A stretch of DNA of 64,000 nucleotides from Saccharum officinarum (Eukaryota > Streptophyta > Magnoliopsida > Poales > Poaceae). The notes below the pieces were generated by a model. It had not been told where the DNA came from and searched no databases. It saw only the letters and a program-made list of their open reading frames with translations. The translations under genes were made by a program, and so were the position numbers. The number at the start of each line of letters is the position of its first letter. Position 1 is the first letter of the stretch. Shown one piece after another: positions 47,601 to 59,128 of the stretch. Where the stretch lies: NCBI GenBank assembly GCA_020631735.1, contig CM036188.1, positions 12,690,214 to 12,754,213 of the forward strand. Reading direction: 5' to 3'.

Positions 47601-49062
47601 TTTTATCTCCATTAGGTGCATTCACAACTACCACTTTCTGCTGACACTGAATCTCTACCTGATTTTGCTTCATCCAGTCCATACCCAATATCACATCAAT
47701 ACCAGATGTCCTCAACACTATAGGAGTTATCTTAAACTCTACCCCTCTTAATACCATACTAATTGGAAGACAACGATTACTGGTTTGCATGGTACCTCCA
47801 GGTGAATTTACTAAGAGAGATTCTTTCATAGCTAGCATGGGTATACTATGCATTTTAACAAAAATGTTGGATATGAATGTATGAGATGCTCCAGAGTCAA
47901 AAAGAACAGTTGCGGGAGTGGAATGTACATTGAACGTACCAATCATAACTTCTGGTGCATCATAAGCTGTATCAGAAGACACGTGATTCACCCTTCCAGT
48001 ACCAAATTGCTTCTGGTTGCTCTTCTGGCTCTGAGGAGTCTGCTGATTCTGCTTCTCAGGACAATGGTAAGACATGTGCCCCTCTTTACCACAGACAAAG
48101 CATCTAGTAGGCGTGCTGGGAGCACTATTCTTCATGGGGGTAACATTGGAATTCCCAGTGCGAGGAGTCTGTTGCCCGGTTTGCTGATACTGTTGACGTT
48201 GTGGATATGATGAACGCTGTTGTGACTGATTACCTTGCCAATTCTGGGACCACCTCTGATTCGGATTGCGATTCCATTGACTAACCGGTCCTTGAAACTT
48301 CTGATGGAAACCATGCTGAGAATTAGTGCGCTGACGGTTGTTACTTCCTGAGCTTTGTACCTTCATCTTCCTCTTCCTGTCCATCTCTCTGCGCTCATTA
48401 TCAAGCACAATAGCTTTATTTACCAGCTCTTGAAAACTAGCATAGTTGTTCCCCTTCAACTGCAAACGAAGATCATAATAAATTCCCTTCAAGAAAAGAC
48501 GCTGTCTGTCTGCATCTTCCCTCACTTCATTAGGAGCATAGCGAGCCAACTGGGTAAATCTATCATGATATTCACTAACGCTCATCTGTCCCATCCTAAG
48601 GTTTCTGAATTCTTCCTGCTTCAGCTCAATTATACCTTCAGGAATATGACGAGCTCGAAAATCTCTAACAAACTCATTCCAAGTGATAGGAGGAGCATTG
48701 TCAGGGCGTGCAGCTTGATACGACTCCCACCAAGTCTGAGCTGTCCCCTGTAACTGACCAGATGCATATAACACCTTCTCCATATCATTGCATTGGGCTA
48801 TATTCAGCTGTTTCTCCACTGCCCTCACCCAATCATCTGCCTCTAAAGGATCAGCAGCATGAGAAAACACTGGAGGGCGTCCCTTTAAAAATTCCCCACG
48901 CTTATCCCTCACTTGCACAGGCGGTGGTCCTCCTGCAGCAGGATTGTTCTGCATGTGCTGCATAAACATCTGCATCATCTGGTTCTGAGTTTGCATAAGT
49001 TCCTCCATAGTAATGGGTAAGTTAGCACCTCCACGACCTCTGCCACGACCTCTGCCTGACAT
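44674..49062 (-). CDS. gag-pol: Gag-Pol polyprotein of G4, 1462 codons, altered C-terminus
   Basis: One frame from ATG 49062 encodes Gag (about 1-310), zinc knuckle CX2CX4HX4C at 321-334, protease Asp 389 ([10 protein letters not shown]) and RT with FIDD (Asp 701-702). RNase H follows (DASRQG to ADALSRK). The integrase has an HHCC finger, catalytic Asp 1127, Asp 1188 and Glu 1224 (35 residues apart) and a GPY/F-type tail. Gag and Pol are fused in a single frame, as in many plant chromoviruses. Near 44764-44769 a two-base insertion relative to G1-G3 shifts the frame, replacing the chromodomain with about 30 unrelated residues. The enzymes look intact, but targeting by the chromodomain is probably lost. 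Confidence 0.93.
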   Translation of the reverse strand: MSGRGRGRGRGGANLPITMEELMQTQNQMMQMFMQHMQNNPAAGGPPPVQVRDKRGEFLKGRPPVFSHAADPLEADDWVRAVEKQLNIAQCNDMEKVLYASGQLQGTAQTWWESYQAARPDNAPPITWNEFVRDFRARHIPEGIIELKQEEFRNLRMGQMSVSEYHDRFTQLARYAPNEVREDADRQRLFLKGIYYDLRLQLKGNNYASFQELVNKAIVLDNERREMDRKRKMKVQSSGSNNRQRTNSQHGFHQKFQGPVSQWNRNPNQRWSQNWQGNQSQQRSSYPQRQQYQQTGQQTPRTGNSNVTPMKNSAPSTPTRCFVCGKEGHMSYHCPEKQNQQTPQSQKSNQKQFGTGRVNHVSSDTAYDAPEVMIGTFNVHSTPATVLFDSGASHTFISNIFVKMHSIPMLAMKESLLVNSPGGTMQTSNRCLPISMVLRGVEFKITPIVLRTSGIDVILGMDWMKQNQVEIQCQQKVVVVNAPNGDKINVDVAVQKQPTAVMNQLENTIKENSVIEEFPDVFPDELPGMPPDRDIEFLIELLPGTAPIAKRPYRMGVDELEELKKQIKELQDKGFIRPSSSPWGAPVIFVDKKDGGQRMCVDYRSLNEVTIKNKYPLPRIDDLFDQLRGACVFSKIDLRSGYHQLKIRVSDIPKTAFTTRYGLYEYTVMSFGLTNAPAYFMYMMNKVFMEYLDKFVVVFIDDILVFSKTEVEHAEHLRLVLQKLREHKLYAKRSKCEFWLKEVSFLGHIVSNGGISVDPGKVKDVLNWKPPIDVSEIRSFLGLAGYYRRFIEGFSKLAKPMTSLLEKNAKFVWSDKCQASFEELKKRLTTAPVLVLPDLSKKFSIYCDASRQGLGCVLMQEGRVVAYASRQLRKHELNYPTHDLELAAVVHALKIWRHYLIGHKSDIYTDHKSLKYIFTQSDLNLRQRRWLELIKDYDIEIHYHPGKANVVADALSRKSYVNEIQTLTMTSELCAEFEYLNLGIVTNTMELVLEPTLEQEIYKGQLKDEKLKKIAEDIVIGKSPGFRMDDNGILWFGKRLCVPEDQTVRQAILREAHESAYSIHPGSTKMYLDLKQKYWWVGLKRDVAEYVALCDTCQRVKAEHQRPAGLLQPMKIPEWKWEEVGMDFIVGLPRTQKGYDSIWVIVDRLTKVAHFIPVKTTYHGPKLAELYMERIVCLHGVPKKIVSDRGSQFTSHFWKAVHESLGTKLNFSTAYHPQTDGQTERTNQVLEDMLRACALQYGTSWDKSLPYAEFSYNNSYQQSLKMAPFEALYGRKCRTPLFWDQTGESQVFGTDVLRNAEDQVRVIRENLRVAQSRQKSYADNRRRDLVFEVGDYVYLKVSPMKSVKRFNMKGKLAPRYVGPFKVITRRGEVAYQLELPENLSGVHDVFHVSQLKKCLRVPEEQIPLEELTVKEDLTYEEFPIKILETAERGLLEVGLLRCAKCSGIDIQRQRQLGKERMN

Positions 49063-49767
49063 CTGTTTCCAAAAACACAGAAATTGAAATTCAGTACGAT
49101 CCGAGATGATGTATTCAATAGATAAACAAAATCTGATTTTTCTGGGCGATCTCCAATTTCAGCAACTCAGTAAAACTGTCATATCTCGAGCTACAGACGT
49201 CCAATTCAGATGATCTTTACATGGTTGGAAAGCTTACAAAATTATCTACAACTTTTATTCACAACACTTTTTCTGATTCTGTCAATAAATTGGCCAAAAA
49301 CTGAACTTAACCGAAACTGTTTCAGAATTCCAGACTGTGCAGTTACTCCAACTTGGAACAGGTATATCTCTTAGCTCATAATAGATATTAAAGTGATTCT
49401 TGTGAGGTTGGAAAGATATAGAAGTCTAATTATTCCCAGAAAAATTTCTTAAATTTCTCATGAACGAATTTTAAGTTATTTTTAAAACATCCCAGACTGA
49501 TCCAAAAATCAGCAAAGGACAGAACTAAGTTAACCTCATATTCAACTAATATATTTTGATCAAACTTAATATTCTTAACCATGGAACTTGTAGGCATGTC
49601 TACAAAACTCCAGCACACATTACAAAGATCCAAATCACACATTATCATAATAACAATCCATCAATCACACAATTGTTCACACCACAAACTGACTCTTAAA
49701 ACAATCTAAACTTAAAATTAACTCGCAACTACTATCGTTCCTATTACATAGGGATTTTTCCTATTGC
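49063..49767 (-). other. Untranslated spacer between extra ORF and gag (G4)
   Basis: Conserved AT-rich leader part with no supported gene. A 72-codon frame at 49430-49648 matches the one in G2. Confidence 0.6.
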
Positions 49768-50472
49768 CTAATTAAACTTCTCATAAATCTTGGGACGACC
49801 TAACTCCGCCCTTAATTGGTCAATCTCCTTATAAGCTTGCTCCTTAAGTTCTTTTTCCTTCAGCAACTCATCCTTCAAATCCACCTCATGGAGAGCCAAT
49901 TCTCGAGCTAATCCCACCGTAGCTTGTAAAGTCAAGGAGGAATCATCTGCAGGCGGCACGGTCCAAATACCCTTGTCATGTATGAAACAAGGAAAATGCC
50001 GGAGTGCACCCTTTAACGTCTTGTCCGAGCGTAGACCATGGTAGTAAACAAATGCATTGAAAGCGACATCCTCCATGCTTGTCTCCACGGTTGCCCGGCT
50101 CACTCTGGTAATGAACTTTGACTCCACCTTAGGCTCCTTAGTGGTAGGATCCCTTTTCTTAACCCATAACTCTGTTTCCCAATAGGAATCCATCCATGGA
50201 TGACTATACTCTGCACTACGATACTCCAACGTAGCTTCCCAGTCGTAGTAGTAGTTGTCCAAGGTTCTTGTCAACATGTCATGGAAGAAAGCATCAGCTT
50301 TAGGAACCATGATATGAAACTTCGTAGTCCACCCCATAACTACATCCTCCATTGGTGTATCACCAATTCTTGATTCAGCATCAGATAGCTCTTGATCACC
50401 ATCTTCATACAGCTCCTGAGGTTTGAAACGGCCAACGTACTGTGCAGCTGACAATCGGGGATGAGGAGGCAT
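49768..50472 (-). CDS. Extra ORF of unknown function upstream of gag (G4), 234 aa
   Basis: Same length, start and stop as the G3 copy, ATG 50472, 175 bases after the PBS. It keeps the acidic N-terminal part, the aromatic YYYDWEATLEY segment and the C-terminal charged coiled-coil-like helix. About 13 residues differ from G3, mostly conservative and clustered in the N-terminal 50 residues. Because G4 is the youngest copy, its intact frame shows that the ORF was present in a recently active source. Function is unknown. Confidence 0.72.
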   Translation of the reverse strand: MPPHPRLSAAQYVGRFKPQELYEDGDQELSDAESRIGDTPMEDVVMGWTTKFHIMVPKADAFFHDMLTRTLDNYYYDWEATLEYRSAEYSHPWMDSYWETELWVKKRDPTTKEPKVESKFITRVSRATVETSMEDVAFNAFVYYHGLRSDKTLKGALRHFPCFIHDKGIWTVPPADDSSLTLQATVGLARELALHEVDLKDELLKEKELKEQAYKEIDQLRAELGRPKIYEKFN

Positions 50473-50646
50473 CTATAAAATTTAGACATAGATTAGATAG
50501 AATCAATGTATTTTCGCAATGGAATAAAGTAGAGGAAGCATAAAACTTTAGTAATTAACAAGGTGAAAAGAGGAAGCATGAATTAAATGGAGTATGGATG
50601 CTATTAACGTCCATTCTAACTAGGCTTGCATCCTACAGTCAACACT

Positions 50647-50659
50647 GGCTCCGATACCA
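50647..50659 (-). promoter_or_regulatory. Initiator Met tRNA primer binding site of G4
   Basis: TGGTATCGGAGCC on the minus strand, three bases from the LTR. Confidence 0.88.
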
Positions 50660-50662
50660 ATC

Positions 50663-53514
50663 TGTCACACCCATTTTTAAGGATAAAAATAGGATGTATA
50701 AAAGACTCATGTGCGCCCCAGGAACCAGTCGCACACATAAGTTGACAAATTACAAAGTATCATCACAGTGCTTATTACATAACAAATAACATAGTCTTGA
50801 ACGATAGGTAATAATAACTAATAGTAATTCTTCAGCGGAAACTCCACACAGGGACACGGTTGACTGGTTGACACCAAGACTAGTACTCATTCCGATAATC
50901 TTCCTCATTATCCTCATCTGTTATGGGGGAAATAGCAAGGGTGAGTTCATGTCGAACTCCACAAATATAACACAGGGTTCATGAGGCTCAAAAAGGCTAG
51001 ACACTGTTTAACTGCGTTTAGCTTTTTAATCATATATTAGCAATTGAGTAGCATCAAGATAAACCACTTCCCATTAAAGAACCAATGATCAATTGTAATA
51101 AGGATAATGAATAGCATTAACATGAGCATAATAATAATCAACAATAATTAAGCATGATATAACAGTTATGATCAACTATTCCATAAGAATCCCCAAGGCC
51201 GCTCGTATCCGTGAGCACGGCTAGTATACCAGTTTTTAACTCTGCGCAGAGGTGTACACTTTCACTGTAAGTCATGATTTCCAAATGAGTGGGGAGATCA
51301 AGCCCAAACACCCGAGAACCATATAAAGCCACTCAAAAGTTCGTCTAACAAGTTAGGGCCATTAGATTTCACTCGGCAGGCAGATGTAGAACCCCCTTCC
51401 CTGTGGCACAACAACCACAGCCTATACACACTAGGCCAGGGGCTCGCACTACACCCAACAGGGCAAGCCATTCTTACGCCATTTAAGGTAACCTCTAACA
51501 AGCTAGAAAAGGTCTCTTGAACAACTAAAGCCAGAGCCATATAGCCCTCACAGCTGTACTGTATATCCCGGTTATCACTTACAGATAAGTCCTTATGGAG
51601 AGAAACCAGAGCATCAAAATAATACACAAGCTCTAGTCCCCTTTTAACAATAATAAAATCATCTTAATAGTTGATTGCTTAATCCATTAATCAAATTACA
51701 AGATCATTGTTCTTAGTTTAAGCACTAGCAGTAGCTACCCATATGCATTCCCAAGGTTGACAAGGAATCAAGATAACAATCAATAAGTTATAATCTCTAA
51801 GGTTGTCAAGGTAAGCACATGCATATGTATGACAATTTCAATGTATAGGTAACAAGGATAGTCCTGTGTTATACTTGCCTTGATCAAAGCTCTCCAAGTG
51901 ATACTGCTGACTTGGCTCAAAGTAATACTCCGAATCGTCCAGATACTGCTCACCTTCTATATTCGATCATCAATCAACAACACACATGCATCCAATCAAA
52001 CATACACGAAGCAAACAAAGAGATATAATTAGAACAGTACACCAACAGTAGCAAAACAGTAATAAAAGTTTATAAAACTCTTCTACACGTTTCTACGATC
52101 ACACAGACGCAAAGATCACCAAATTCGGAGTTAAAACGTGAAAGTTATGAATTTTCTAAGATTTCCTATAGATAAATAAATACTTAATTATAACCTCGAA
52201 AAATAAATTATCAAAACTAACTGTACAACTACACTAACATGTAGAGCTCGCAAATACGAACCTAACGCAACTTGAACGGATCAAATCGGAGTTAAAACGA
52301 AGATTTTATGACCAAAACAATTCTAGTGGCAAAACTGTAAATATCTGAAAACGTATTTTTGACTTATCCGGGAGAAAATACGCTTTCAAAACACAAAAAC
52401 GTATTTCAGACAATACGCTAAGGACCGCGGGTTCTAATCTGAAAAAGTCTAGGGGCTCTTTATAAATTTTACCCGCGAAGGGGTATCTTCTAATCTCAGC
52501 CCTTCATCTCGAATCCAACGGTTCGTGTTCATCATCGAGTCTACAGTGCCCCTCCGGTTACCTTCTTCATGTCCGGCCGGCGGCTCCCCATGGCCGGCCA
52601 CCCGAGCTCGCCGGCATCACACGGTTTTCCCGTTTCCGGCCACCGTTTTCCCCGCAAACAACTCCAATCGGTCGAGAAGATCAACCCTAGCTCCTCTACA
52701 CGATTTATGCCCTCTACAATGTCCCGAGGAGAGAGCGCGGCAAGGAGAGGGACGGCGGCGCCATTGCCGGTTTACCCGAGCTCACCAAATCCGCAATTCA
52801 AAGCATCTCAACACCAAAGAAAAACACGGGAAGAAAGAGGAGAAGATAGCGAACTCACCAAAGCTAAGAAAAGAACTTGAACCCTCCCACGAGCTCCACC
52901 GACGAACCGACCGCAAGATCCTAGGGTTCCGGCCTCCTACGCTCAATCTCACGTGATGAAGCTCGAGTTTTAGATGGAAAACGGAACATAGGGGGTCACA
53001 GCTTCTCTCTTATAGCACCAAAACACCAAATTTGGGTAGGAAATCCCGATTTATGTGGTGGAGATACGGTGGTGGCAGTGTTCGTGTCCGACTCGGCTAC
53101 GACGCGATGAAGAAGAGGACTGACATGTGGCCCCCACCCGTCAGCGAAAGGAGGGAGGGCGCGGCTAGGCTGCTGGGCCACTGCGGCGCTGGGCCAGTGC
53201 GGCGCTGGGCGAGCAGGCCTTCCGACCCGATGGCCCAAGGGAGAGGAGGCCGGCCGAGCGGGCTTCCAGGCCGATTTGGCACACCAGGTAAGTCTATTTC
53301 TCTTTTTTTTATATTTTTCTTTCTTTTCTTTGTTTACTTGTTTTCAAAAATATCTCAAATAAAATTTTCTAATCCAAAATAAAATAAAATAAATCCACTC
53401 CACAAAATAAAATAAATGCAACAGCATGAATGCAACACCAAATATTTTCTTAAATTTTAATTTCCTTCCTCTAAATTATTTAAAATTTGTTACTTCTAAA
53501 ATTTGGGTGTTACA
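50663..53514 (-). repeat. 5' LTR of G4 (2852 bp)
   Basis: Ends tgtcacaccc (50663) and gggtgttaca (53514). The TATA-like box is at 53007-53014 (minus). It differs from the 3' LTR by a handful of substitutions and a short T-run insertion near 53310. Confidence 0.93.
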
Positions 53515-54657
53515 GTAGGGCAGATGGAAGAGACGTCCAGCGCCGGCGGCAACAGAGGCTATCTAGGGCAGGAATATAGGATTCGATCTGTTCTGTTGAG
53601 AAAAAGGAAACAAGACAGAGGATACCTGCTAGCTATTTATAGATGGGCACATACACGACAATATTCATGAGGCTTTCAGCCGGTGCACGTGATCTGTCCA
53701 TCATGCCGTGTCAAGCTATACGCGGGCATCCGCAGAAGCAGGAGCACATCCAGTACAAGGAGCCTAGGTGCTGCTATGATTTGCATTGGTTTCCAGGTAT
53801 CAGAGATCAAATCGAATTTACATGTTGATGCTCACCCAAGAAAGGAGAGTAAAATCAGATTTGTTTACTCATTGATATGGATAACAATTAAAAGGCAAGA
53901 AGAGTCCGAGAGCAGCACTATTTGCTGGATGGTCACGTGATTAATTAATCAAGTGCTGATTGGCGATGGGAAAACTGGCTACATAAACAAGGCAGTCCAG
54001 ATATTGCATGCACGTATACATATATATGTATATTTAAGATACGGCGAGAGGTGGAGGGAGCTACGAGCGGCGGCTCGCGATAAGGGTTGTACTTCTGAAA
54101 CCAGGGCGTCGAGGGCTACGCCGACATATATATAGTTGTAGGGTTTGGAAACTTTTCGGATTTTCTTAATTTCGGGATTTTTTTAATTCCGTGAATAAAT
54201 AATTCTAGAAAATCTAAAATTACCTTTTTGGCCGTGAAAAATAGCCTAGAGTTCAGAAAAAATCACAGGAAAAAAATCCTGGAGACTCTTGGAGAGATAA
54301 GGAACTCAACCAAATGAGTTTGAGCTCATGAAAAGATGGATGAAGAGATCAAGGAAAAAGATTAAGGTCACGTAAATTGAAATTTTAAATCCAGAAAATG
54401 CCAAAAAATTTCTCGATGAGAAGTAAACGTCATCCTATGGTATTTTAAAAAAATAATAGCACTCACCAACACCAAAGACTAGCATCACACAAACACCACA
54501 TTATCAAATTAATATGAAAAAGTTTAAAACCAAAATTTTCTATATTTAAATTAGCAGCAACTTAACTTATCTAATAAATCTATTCAAATATTAAAATCAT
54601 TTATTTTATTTAGTATTTTTCATGCACAACCCAAAATAGGAAATTTTGGGTGTGACA

Positions 54658-55502
54658 CCACCAGTGTTGTAAATTAGAGAATAAAGAAAGTCCCCGTGAT
54701 CTTCCTGCGCTTGTAAGGTAATCTCTAAGGTTTGTGGTAAGTGCTTGGGGTTTCCCGAAAGGAAAATCCGTATATAAGCTTGCTCTGTGGAAATGAATTA
54801 AGCTTTCCTGTTTTAATCTCTGTTTTTCTTTAAGCTCGTTCATACGGGGCGATGTCTCTATGCTAGGGACCCTATAGGAGAAACCTTTGCGTGTGTTGTT
54901 CTCGTGTTAGCCCTGGTAGTGGCGTTTGTAGAGAACCTTGTTTGCGCGGAGAAGTGTTCCCTTCGGGTGGAACTGCCTGGGGAGACGATAGAGCCTGAGT
55001 CCTGTGTGTTCGTGGCTGGGCATAGCGAGGGAGAAGAGCTGGTTAGCCCGGTTCTGAAGCGAGCTAGTGATGCATACGGTGAGTACCGAGTAGGACTGAC
55101 ACAAGCATAAGTCTCACGACCGGCTGAATCCTTGGTCTCGCCAGCCTGCAAAGATCATGTGAATCATGCGCACTCATAATCCGCATACTCACTAATCACG
55201 TAGATAATAATCACGTACGTCGCTCTTGTCAAATAGTGCATTTAATATATTTTATTTCATTCTGCATCCGCTGGCTGCGGAGAATAATAAAATATTAAGG
55301 CGCATAGTGCTCGAATAGTGATCGAAGCATAAAATATTCTAAACGTGAATAGTGATTGAATAGTAAAGTAGTTGGGTGTCTGCCTGAGTCACTCTTAGGT
55401 GCACTGTTTATATTCCCGAATTTGAATAGTAACTCGTGAGTTCCAAATTTGAGTTGAGTTTTCTGAATCTTCCCCCGTTTTGGTATATACCCTGGTATTA
55501 GG
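54658..55502 (+). promoter_or_regulatory. EPRV leader, continuation of copy A promoter block
   Basis: After the solo LTR the leader resumes: AATAAA at 54680-54685, a splice-donor-like GGTAAGT at 54737-54743, a short sense open frame (54904-55110), then GAATAG repeats. Near 55501 it jumps directly to the promoter motif gcgtggaagacta without PBS or genes, so a whole genome body is deleted here. Confidence 0.75.
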
Positions 55503-56841
55503 GGCGTGGAAGACTAATCCAAAATATCACCTGAAGATATCGCATGAAGATAACGTCTGTCAGAGGACAACACAAAAGTAATATACAGTGACACTACTGT
55601 AGCCAGGACAATTATTAGAGACAGCTCACCGTCCAGCTGTCCAGACAACAGTAGAAGATGATAATTGAATGCTTAGCCTCGAAGGCAATCCAGTAGATGA
55701 GTTTGAAGGACGCCAGAAGATAAGAATGAAGGCAATCTAGAAGGCTCCTCTCGCTCTTTAAAAGCAGAAGCTCGGCATCTGCATTCATCATCCATCCACT
55801 CACCACCCACGCATTCATCGAATCCGAAGACAACACCATCGACAACATCACCATGAAGACATGATCTCAGAGACTCTCTGAGCTCATCCACCACCACCTG
55901 TAATTAGCCACCTAATTAGTACTACTCTACCAGTGTTGTAAATTAGAGAATAAAAGAAGTCCCCGTGATCTTCCTGCGCTTGTAAGGTAACCTCTAAGGT
56001 TTGTGGTAAGTGCTTGGGGTTTCCCGAAAGGAAAAGCCGTATGTAAGCTTGCTCTGTGGAAATGAATTAAGCTTTCCTATTTTAATCCCTGTTTTCCTTT
56101 AAGCTCGTTCATATGGGGCGATGTCTCTATGCTAGGGACCCTATAGGAGAAACCTCTGCGTGTGTTGTTCTCGTGTTAGCCCTGGTAGTGGCGTTGTAGA
56201 GAACCTTATTTGTGCAGAGAAGTGTTCCCTTCGGGTGGAACAGCCTGGGGAGACGATAGAGCCTGAGTCCTGTGTGTTCGTGGCTGGAGATAGCGAGGGA
56301 GAAGAACTGGTTAGCCTGGTTCTGAAGCAAGCTAGTAATGCATACGGTGAGTACCGAGTAGGACTGACACAAGCATAAGTCTCATGACCGGCTGAATGCT
56401 TGGTCTCGTCAGCCTGCAAAGATCCTGTGAATCACGCGCACTCATAATCCGCATACTCACTAATCACGTAGATAATAATCACGCATGTCGCTCTCGTCAA
56501 ATAGTGCATTTAATATATTTTATTTTATTCTGCATCCGCCGGCTGCTGAGAATAATAAAATATTAAGGCGTATAGTGCTCGAATAGTGATCGAGGCATAA
56601 AATATTATAAAGGTGAATAGTGATTGAATAGTAAAGTAGTTGGGTGTCTGCCTGAGTCACTCTTGGGTGCACTGTTTATATTTCCGAATTTAAATAGTAA
56701 CCAGCATTTTGAATAGAGACACGAATTTGAATAGTAGCAGCTGAATTTAAATAGTGACATGAATAGTAACTCGTGAATTTTAAATTTGAATTTGAATTTT
56801 CCGAATCTTTCCCGTTTTGGTATCCCCTGTACTAGTGGTAT
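55503..56841 (+). promoter_or_regulatory. Second EPRV promoter and leader block (plus)
   Basis: The TATA-like tttaaaag at 55757-55764 is followed 192 bases later by AATAAA (55949-55954). This matches the short promoter-to-polyadenylation spacing of terminally redundant pararetrovirus RNA. A donor-like GGTAAGT lies at 56006-56012. The leader frame is broken by a one-base deletion near 56194. The block ends in the PBS-proximal tagtggtat, where the sequence turns into the opposite orientation. Confidence 0.75.
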
Positions 56842-58195
56842 TCACGTCACTATTCAAATTTAGCTGCTACTATTTAAATTCGTGTTACTATTCAAAATGC
56901 TGGCTACTATTTAAATTCGGAAATATGAACCGTGCACACAAGGGTGACTCAGGCAGACACTCAACTACTTTACTATTTAATCACTATTCACCTTTACAAT
57001 ATTTTATGCTTCGATCACTATTCGAGCACTATGCGCCTTAATATTTTATTATTCTCCACAGCCGGCGGATGCAGAATGAAATAAAATTTATTAAATACAC
57101 TATTTGACGAGAGCGACATGCGTGATTATTTTCTACGTGATTAGTGAGTATACGGATTATGAGTGCGCGTGATTCACAAGATCTTTGCAGGCTGGCGAGA
57201 CCAAGGATTCAGCCGGTCGTGAGACTTATCCTTGTATCAGTCCTACTTGGTACTCACCGTATGCATCACTAGCTCGCTTCAGAACCGGGCTAACCAGCTC
57301 TTCTCCCTCGCTATCCCCAGCCACGAACACACAGGACTCAGGTTCTATCGTCTCCCCAGACAGTTCCACCCGAAGGGAACACTTCTATGCGCAAACAAGG
57401 TTCTCTACAAACGCCACTACCAGGGCTAACACGAGAACAACACACGTAGAGGTTTCTCCTATAGGGTCCCTAGCATAGAGACATCGCCCCATATGAATGA
57501 GTTTAAAGGAAAACATGGATTAAAATAGGAAAGCTTAATTTATTTTCACAGAGCAAGCTTATATACGGTTTTTCCTTTCGGGAAACCCCAAGCACTTACC
57601 ACAAACCTTAGAGGTTACCTTACAAGCGCAGGAAGATCACGGGGACTTTCTTTATTCTCTAATTTACAACACTGGTGGAGTAGTACTAATTAGGTCGCTA
57701 ATTTGCACGAGTGGTGTATGAGCTCAGAGAGTCTCTGAGATCATGTCTTCATGGTGATGTTGTCTATGGTGTTATGTGTCTTTGGATTCGATGAATGTGT
57801 GGGTGGTGAGTGGATGGATGCCGAATGCAGGCGTCGGGCTTCTGCTTTTAAAGAGCGAGAGGAGCCTTCTAGATTGCCTTCCTTCTTATCTTCTGGCGTC
57901 CTTCGAGCTCATCTGCTGGATTGCCTTCAAGGCTAAGCATTCAATTATCGTCTTCTACTGTTGCCTGGACAGCTGGACGGTGAGCTGTCTCCAATAATTG
58001 TCCTGGCTACAGTAGTGTCACTGTATATTACTTTTGCGATGTCCTCTGACAGGCGTTATCTTCAGGCGATATCTTGTATTAGTCTTCCACGCCCAAATGA
58101 TTGATGTGCGAACATCAAATCACAAATCAAGACATGTGTATATTATATTATCTTTTCACGGCCAAATTGTTGATAACACCTTATCAACATAAGGA
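56842..58195 (-). promoter_or_regulatory. EPRV promoter and leader at the 3' end of copy B
   Basis: The minus-strand TATA-like box is at 57845-57852, AATAAA at 57651-57656 and the donor-like GTAAGT at 57594-57599. Only one upstream 62-bp unit is present. The leader frame has a TAG at its middle. Confidence 0.75.
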
Positions 58196-58360
58196 TATAT
58201 ATTTATATATATTTTGAAGTCTAATATTCTGGCTGTTGTCCATGACCTCAGATATCCAATATGTTGTCATCTAACATGTCATCATTACTATCATTATTAG
58301 ATATTTGTATATTTATTTTTGACTCATAATCTTTTTGTATATATTGTTTATAATCTCTCT

Positions 58361-59077
58361 TTATATTTTCTTCATAATCTTGATGAGAGATTCAATCTTT
58401 CCATTTATTTCGTGCCTTACTTCCTGTAAGACTTCTTCCATTATATTTTTCTTTAACTGAGGAATTATTGATCCAAGCTTTTCTTTTAACTTTTTTTCAA
58501 TAAAAATATCATTCAGTAATTCTGTTTCTTTCTTCACAATATCTTTATATGAGGGTATTTTTGAAGATCCTTCTTCTTTCGTATTTCTTCCTAGCAAATT
58601 TGTCTTCACATCTTTTGCCCTTTTGTATTTTTGAATATAATCTTTTGCTGCTGGTTCTATGAAATAGTTTACTCCCAAAATACTTTTGGCATATGAAAGA
58701 GCTTGATCAATATCTGTATATTTTTTCCATGATACTCCATCATTTTCTCTTTCGACTTGTTGAGCTATGATTGATTCGAATGTTACATATATTCCTGGTG
58801 TTTTTCCTCTATATATAACATATATAGGTTTTTTCTCTATATTGCCAGATGGTTCTTTTGGCTGTATTTTCCCATTAATCATATGAAAATATTCAGCTAA
58901 GCTATTTAATATTGCTAGCATATAACCTCTGTCTTCTCTCTTATTATTGTATTGGAACCAGAAATTGTCTAAGATGCATTCTTGTATTTCATCTAGAGTA
59001 ATATGATCTCGAGGCTTAAATTTAAATGTATTTGGTGGGAATATTCTTAGCTTATTATCAGTTTCAAAACTGAAATA
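58361..59077 (-). pseudogene. EPRV last ORF with viroplasmin-like (RNase H N-terminal type) domain
   Basis: A stop-free frame of 238 codons, with its first ATG at 58921 (186 residues). Residues about 30-85 after that ATG resemble the small viroplasmin / RNase H1 N-terminal fold: YVIYRGKTPGIYVTFE, a gap of about 17 residues, then WKKYTDIDQALSYAK. A Lys/Glu-rich helical tail (about 125-186) follows. In Caulimoviridae that fold is known from the transactivator/viroplasmin of caulimo-type viruses; position after RNase H matches ORF4 of the tungroviruses. The domain call is by eye. A splice-acceptor-like sequence lies just upstream at 59113. Confidence 0.6.
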
Positions 59078-59112
59078 TTAACTTCCGATAGGACTTGGTC
59101 CTTTCTTCATTC

Positions 59113-59128
59113 CTGCAAAATAGAGGAT
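59113..59128 (-). promoter_or_regulatory. Possible 3' splice site before the EPRV last ORF
   Basis: On the minus strand a pyrimidine-rich cctctattttgcag precedes g-aatgaag. The AG is at 59114-59113. Rice tungro bacilliform virus is known to make its ORF4 from a spliced RNA with the donor in the leader; donor-like GGTAAGT occurs in the leaders here. Use of the site is an inference. Confidence 0.45.

Larger units (their letters stand above)
41755..53514 (-). mobile_element. Complete young Tekay-type chromovirus G4
   Basis: It has two LTRs (41755-44599 and 50663-53514), PBS, extra ORF, gag-pol and polypurine tract, in minus orientation. Target duplication gtagg is at 41750-41754 and 53515-53519. 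About nine differences between the LTRs by eye imply roughly 0.3% divergence. With a commonly used grass LTR rate of 1.3e-8 per site per year that is of the order of 0.1 million years. Everything needed for movement is present except an undamaged chromodomain. Confidence 0.93.
39416..54657 (-). mobile_element. Solo LTR of a diverged gypsy family, split by G4
   Basis: The LTR starts TGTCACACCC at 39416, runs to 41754, and resumes at 53515 to end GGGTGTGACA at 54657. Target duplication ccacc is at 39411-39415 and 54658-54662. No internal coding region belongs to it, so its parent element was reduced by LTR-LTR recombination. Blocks such as 39720-41090 match the G1-G4 LTRs, and a minus-strand TATA box lies at 53633-53641. 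Stretches 41100-41754 and 53520-54657 hold no gene that I can support. Confidence 0.82.
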
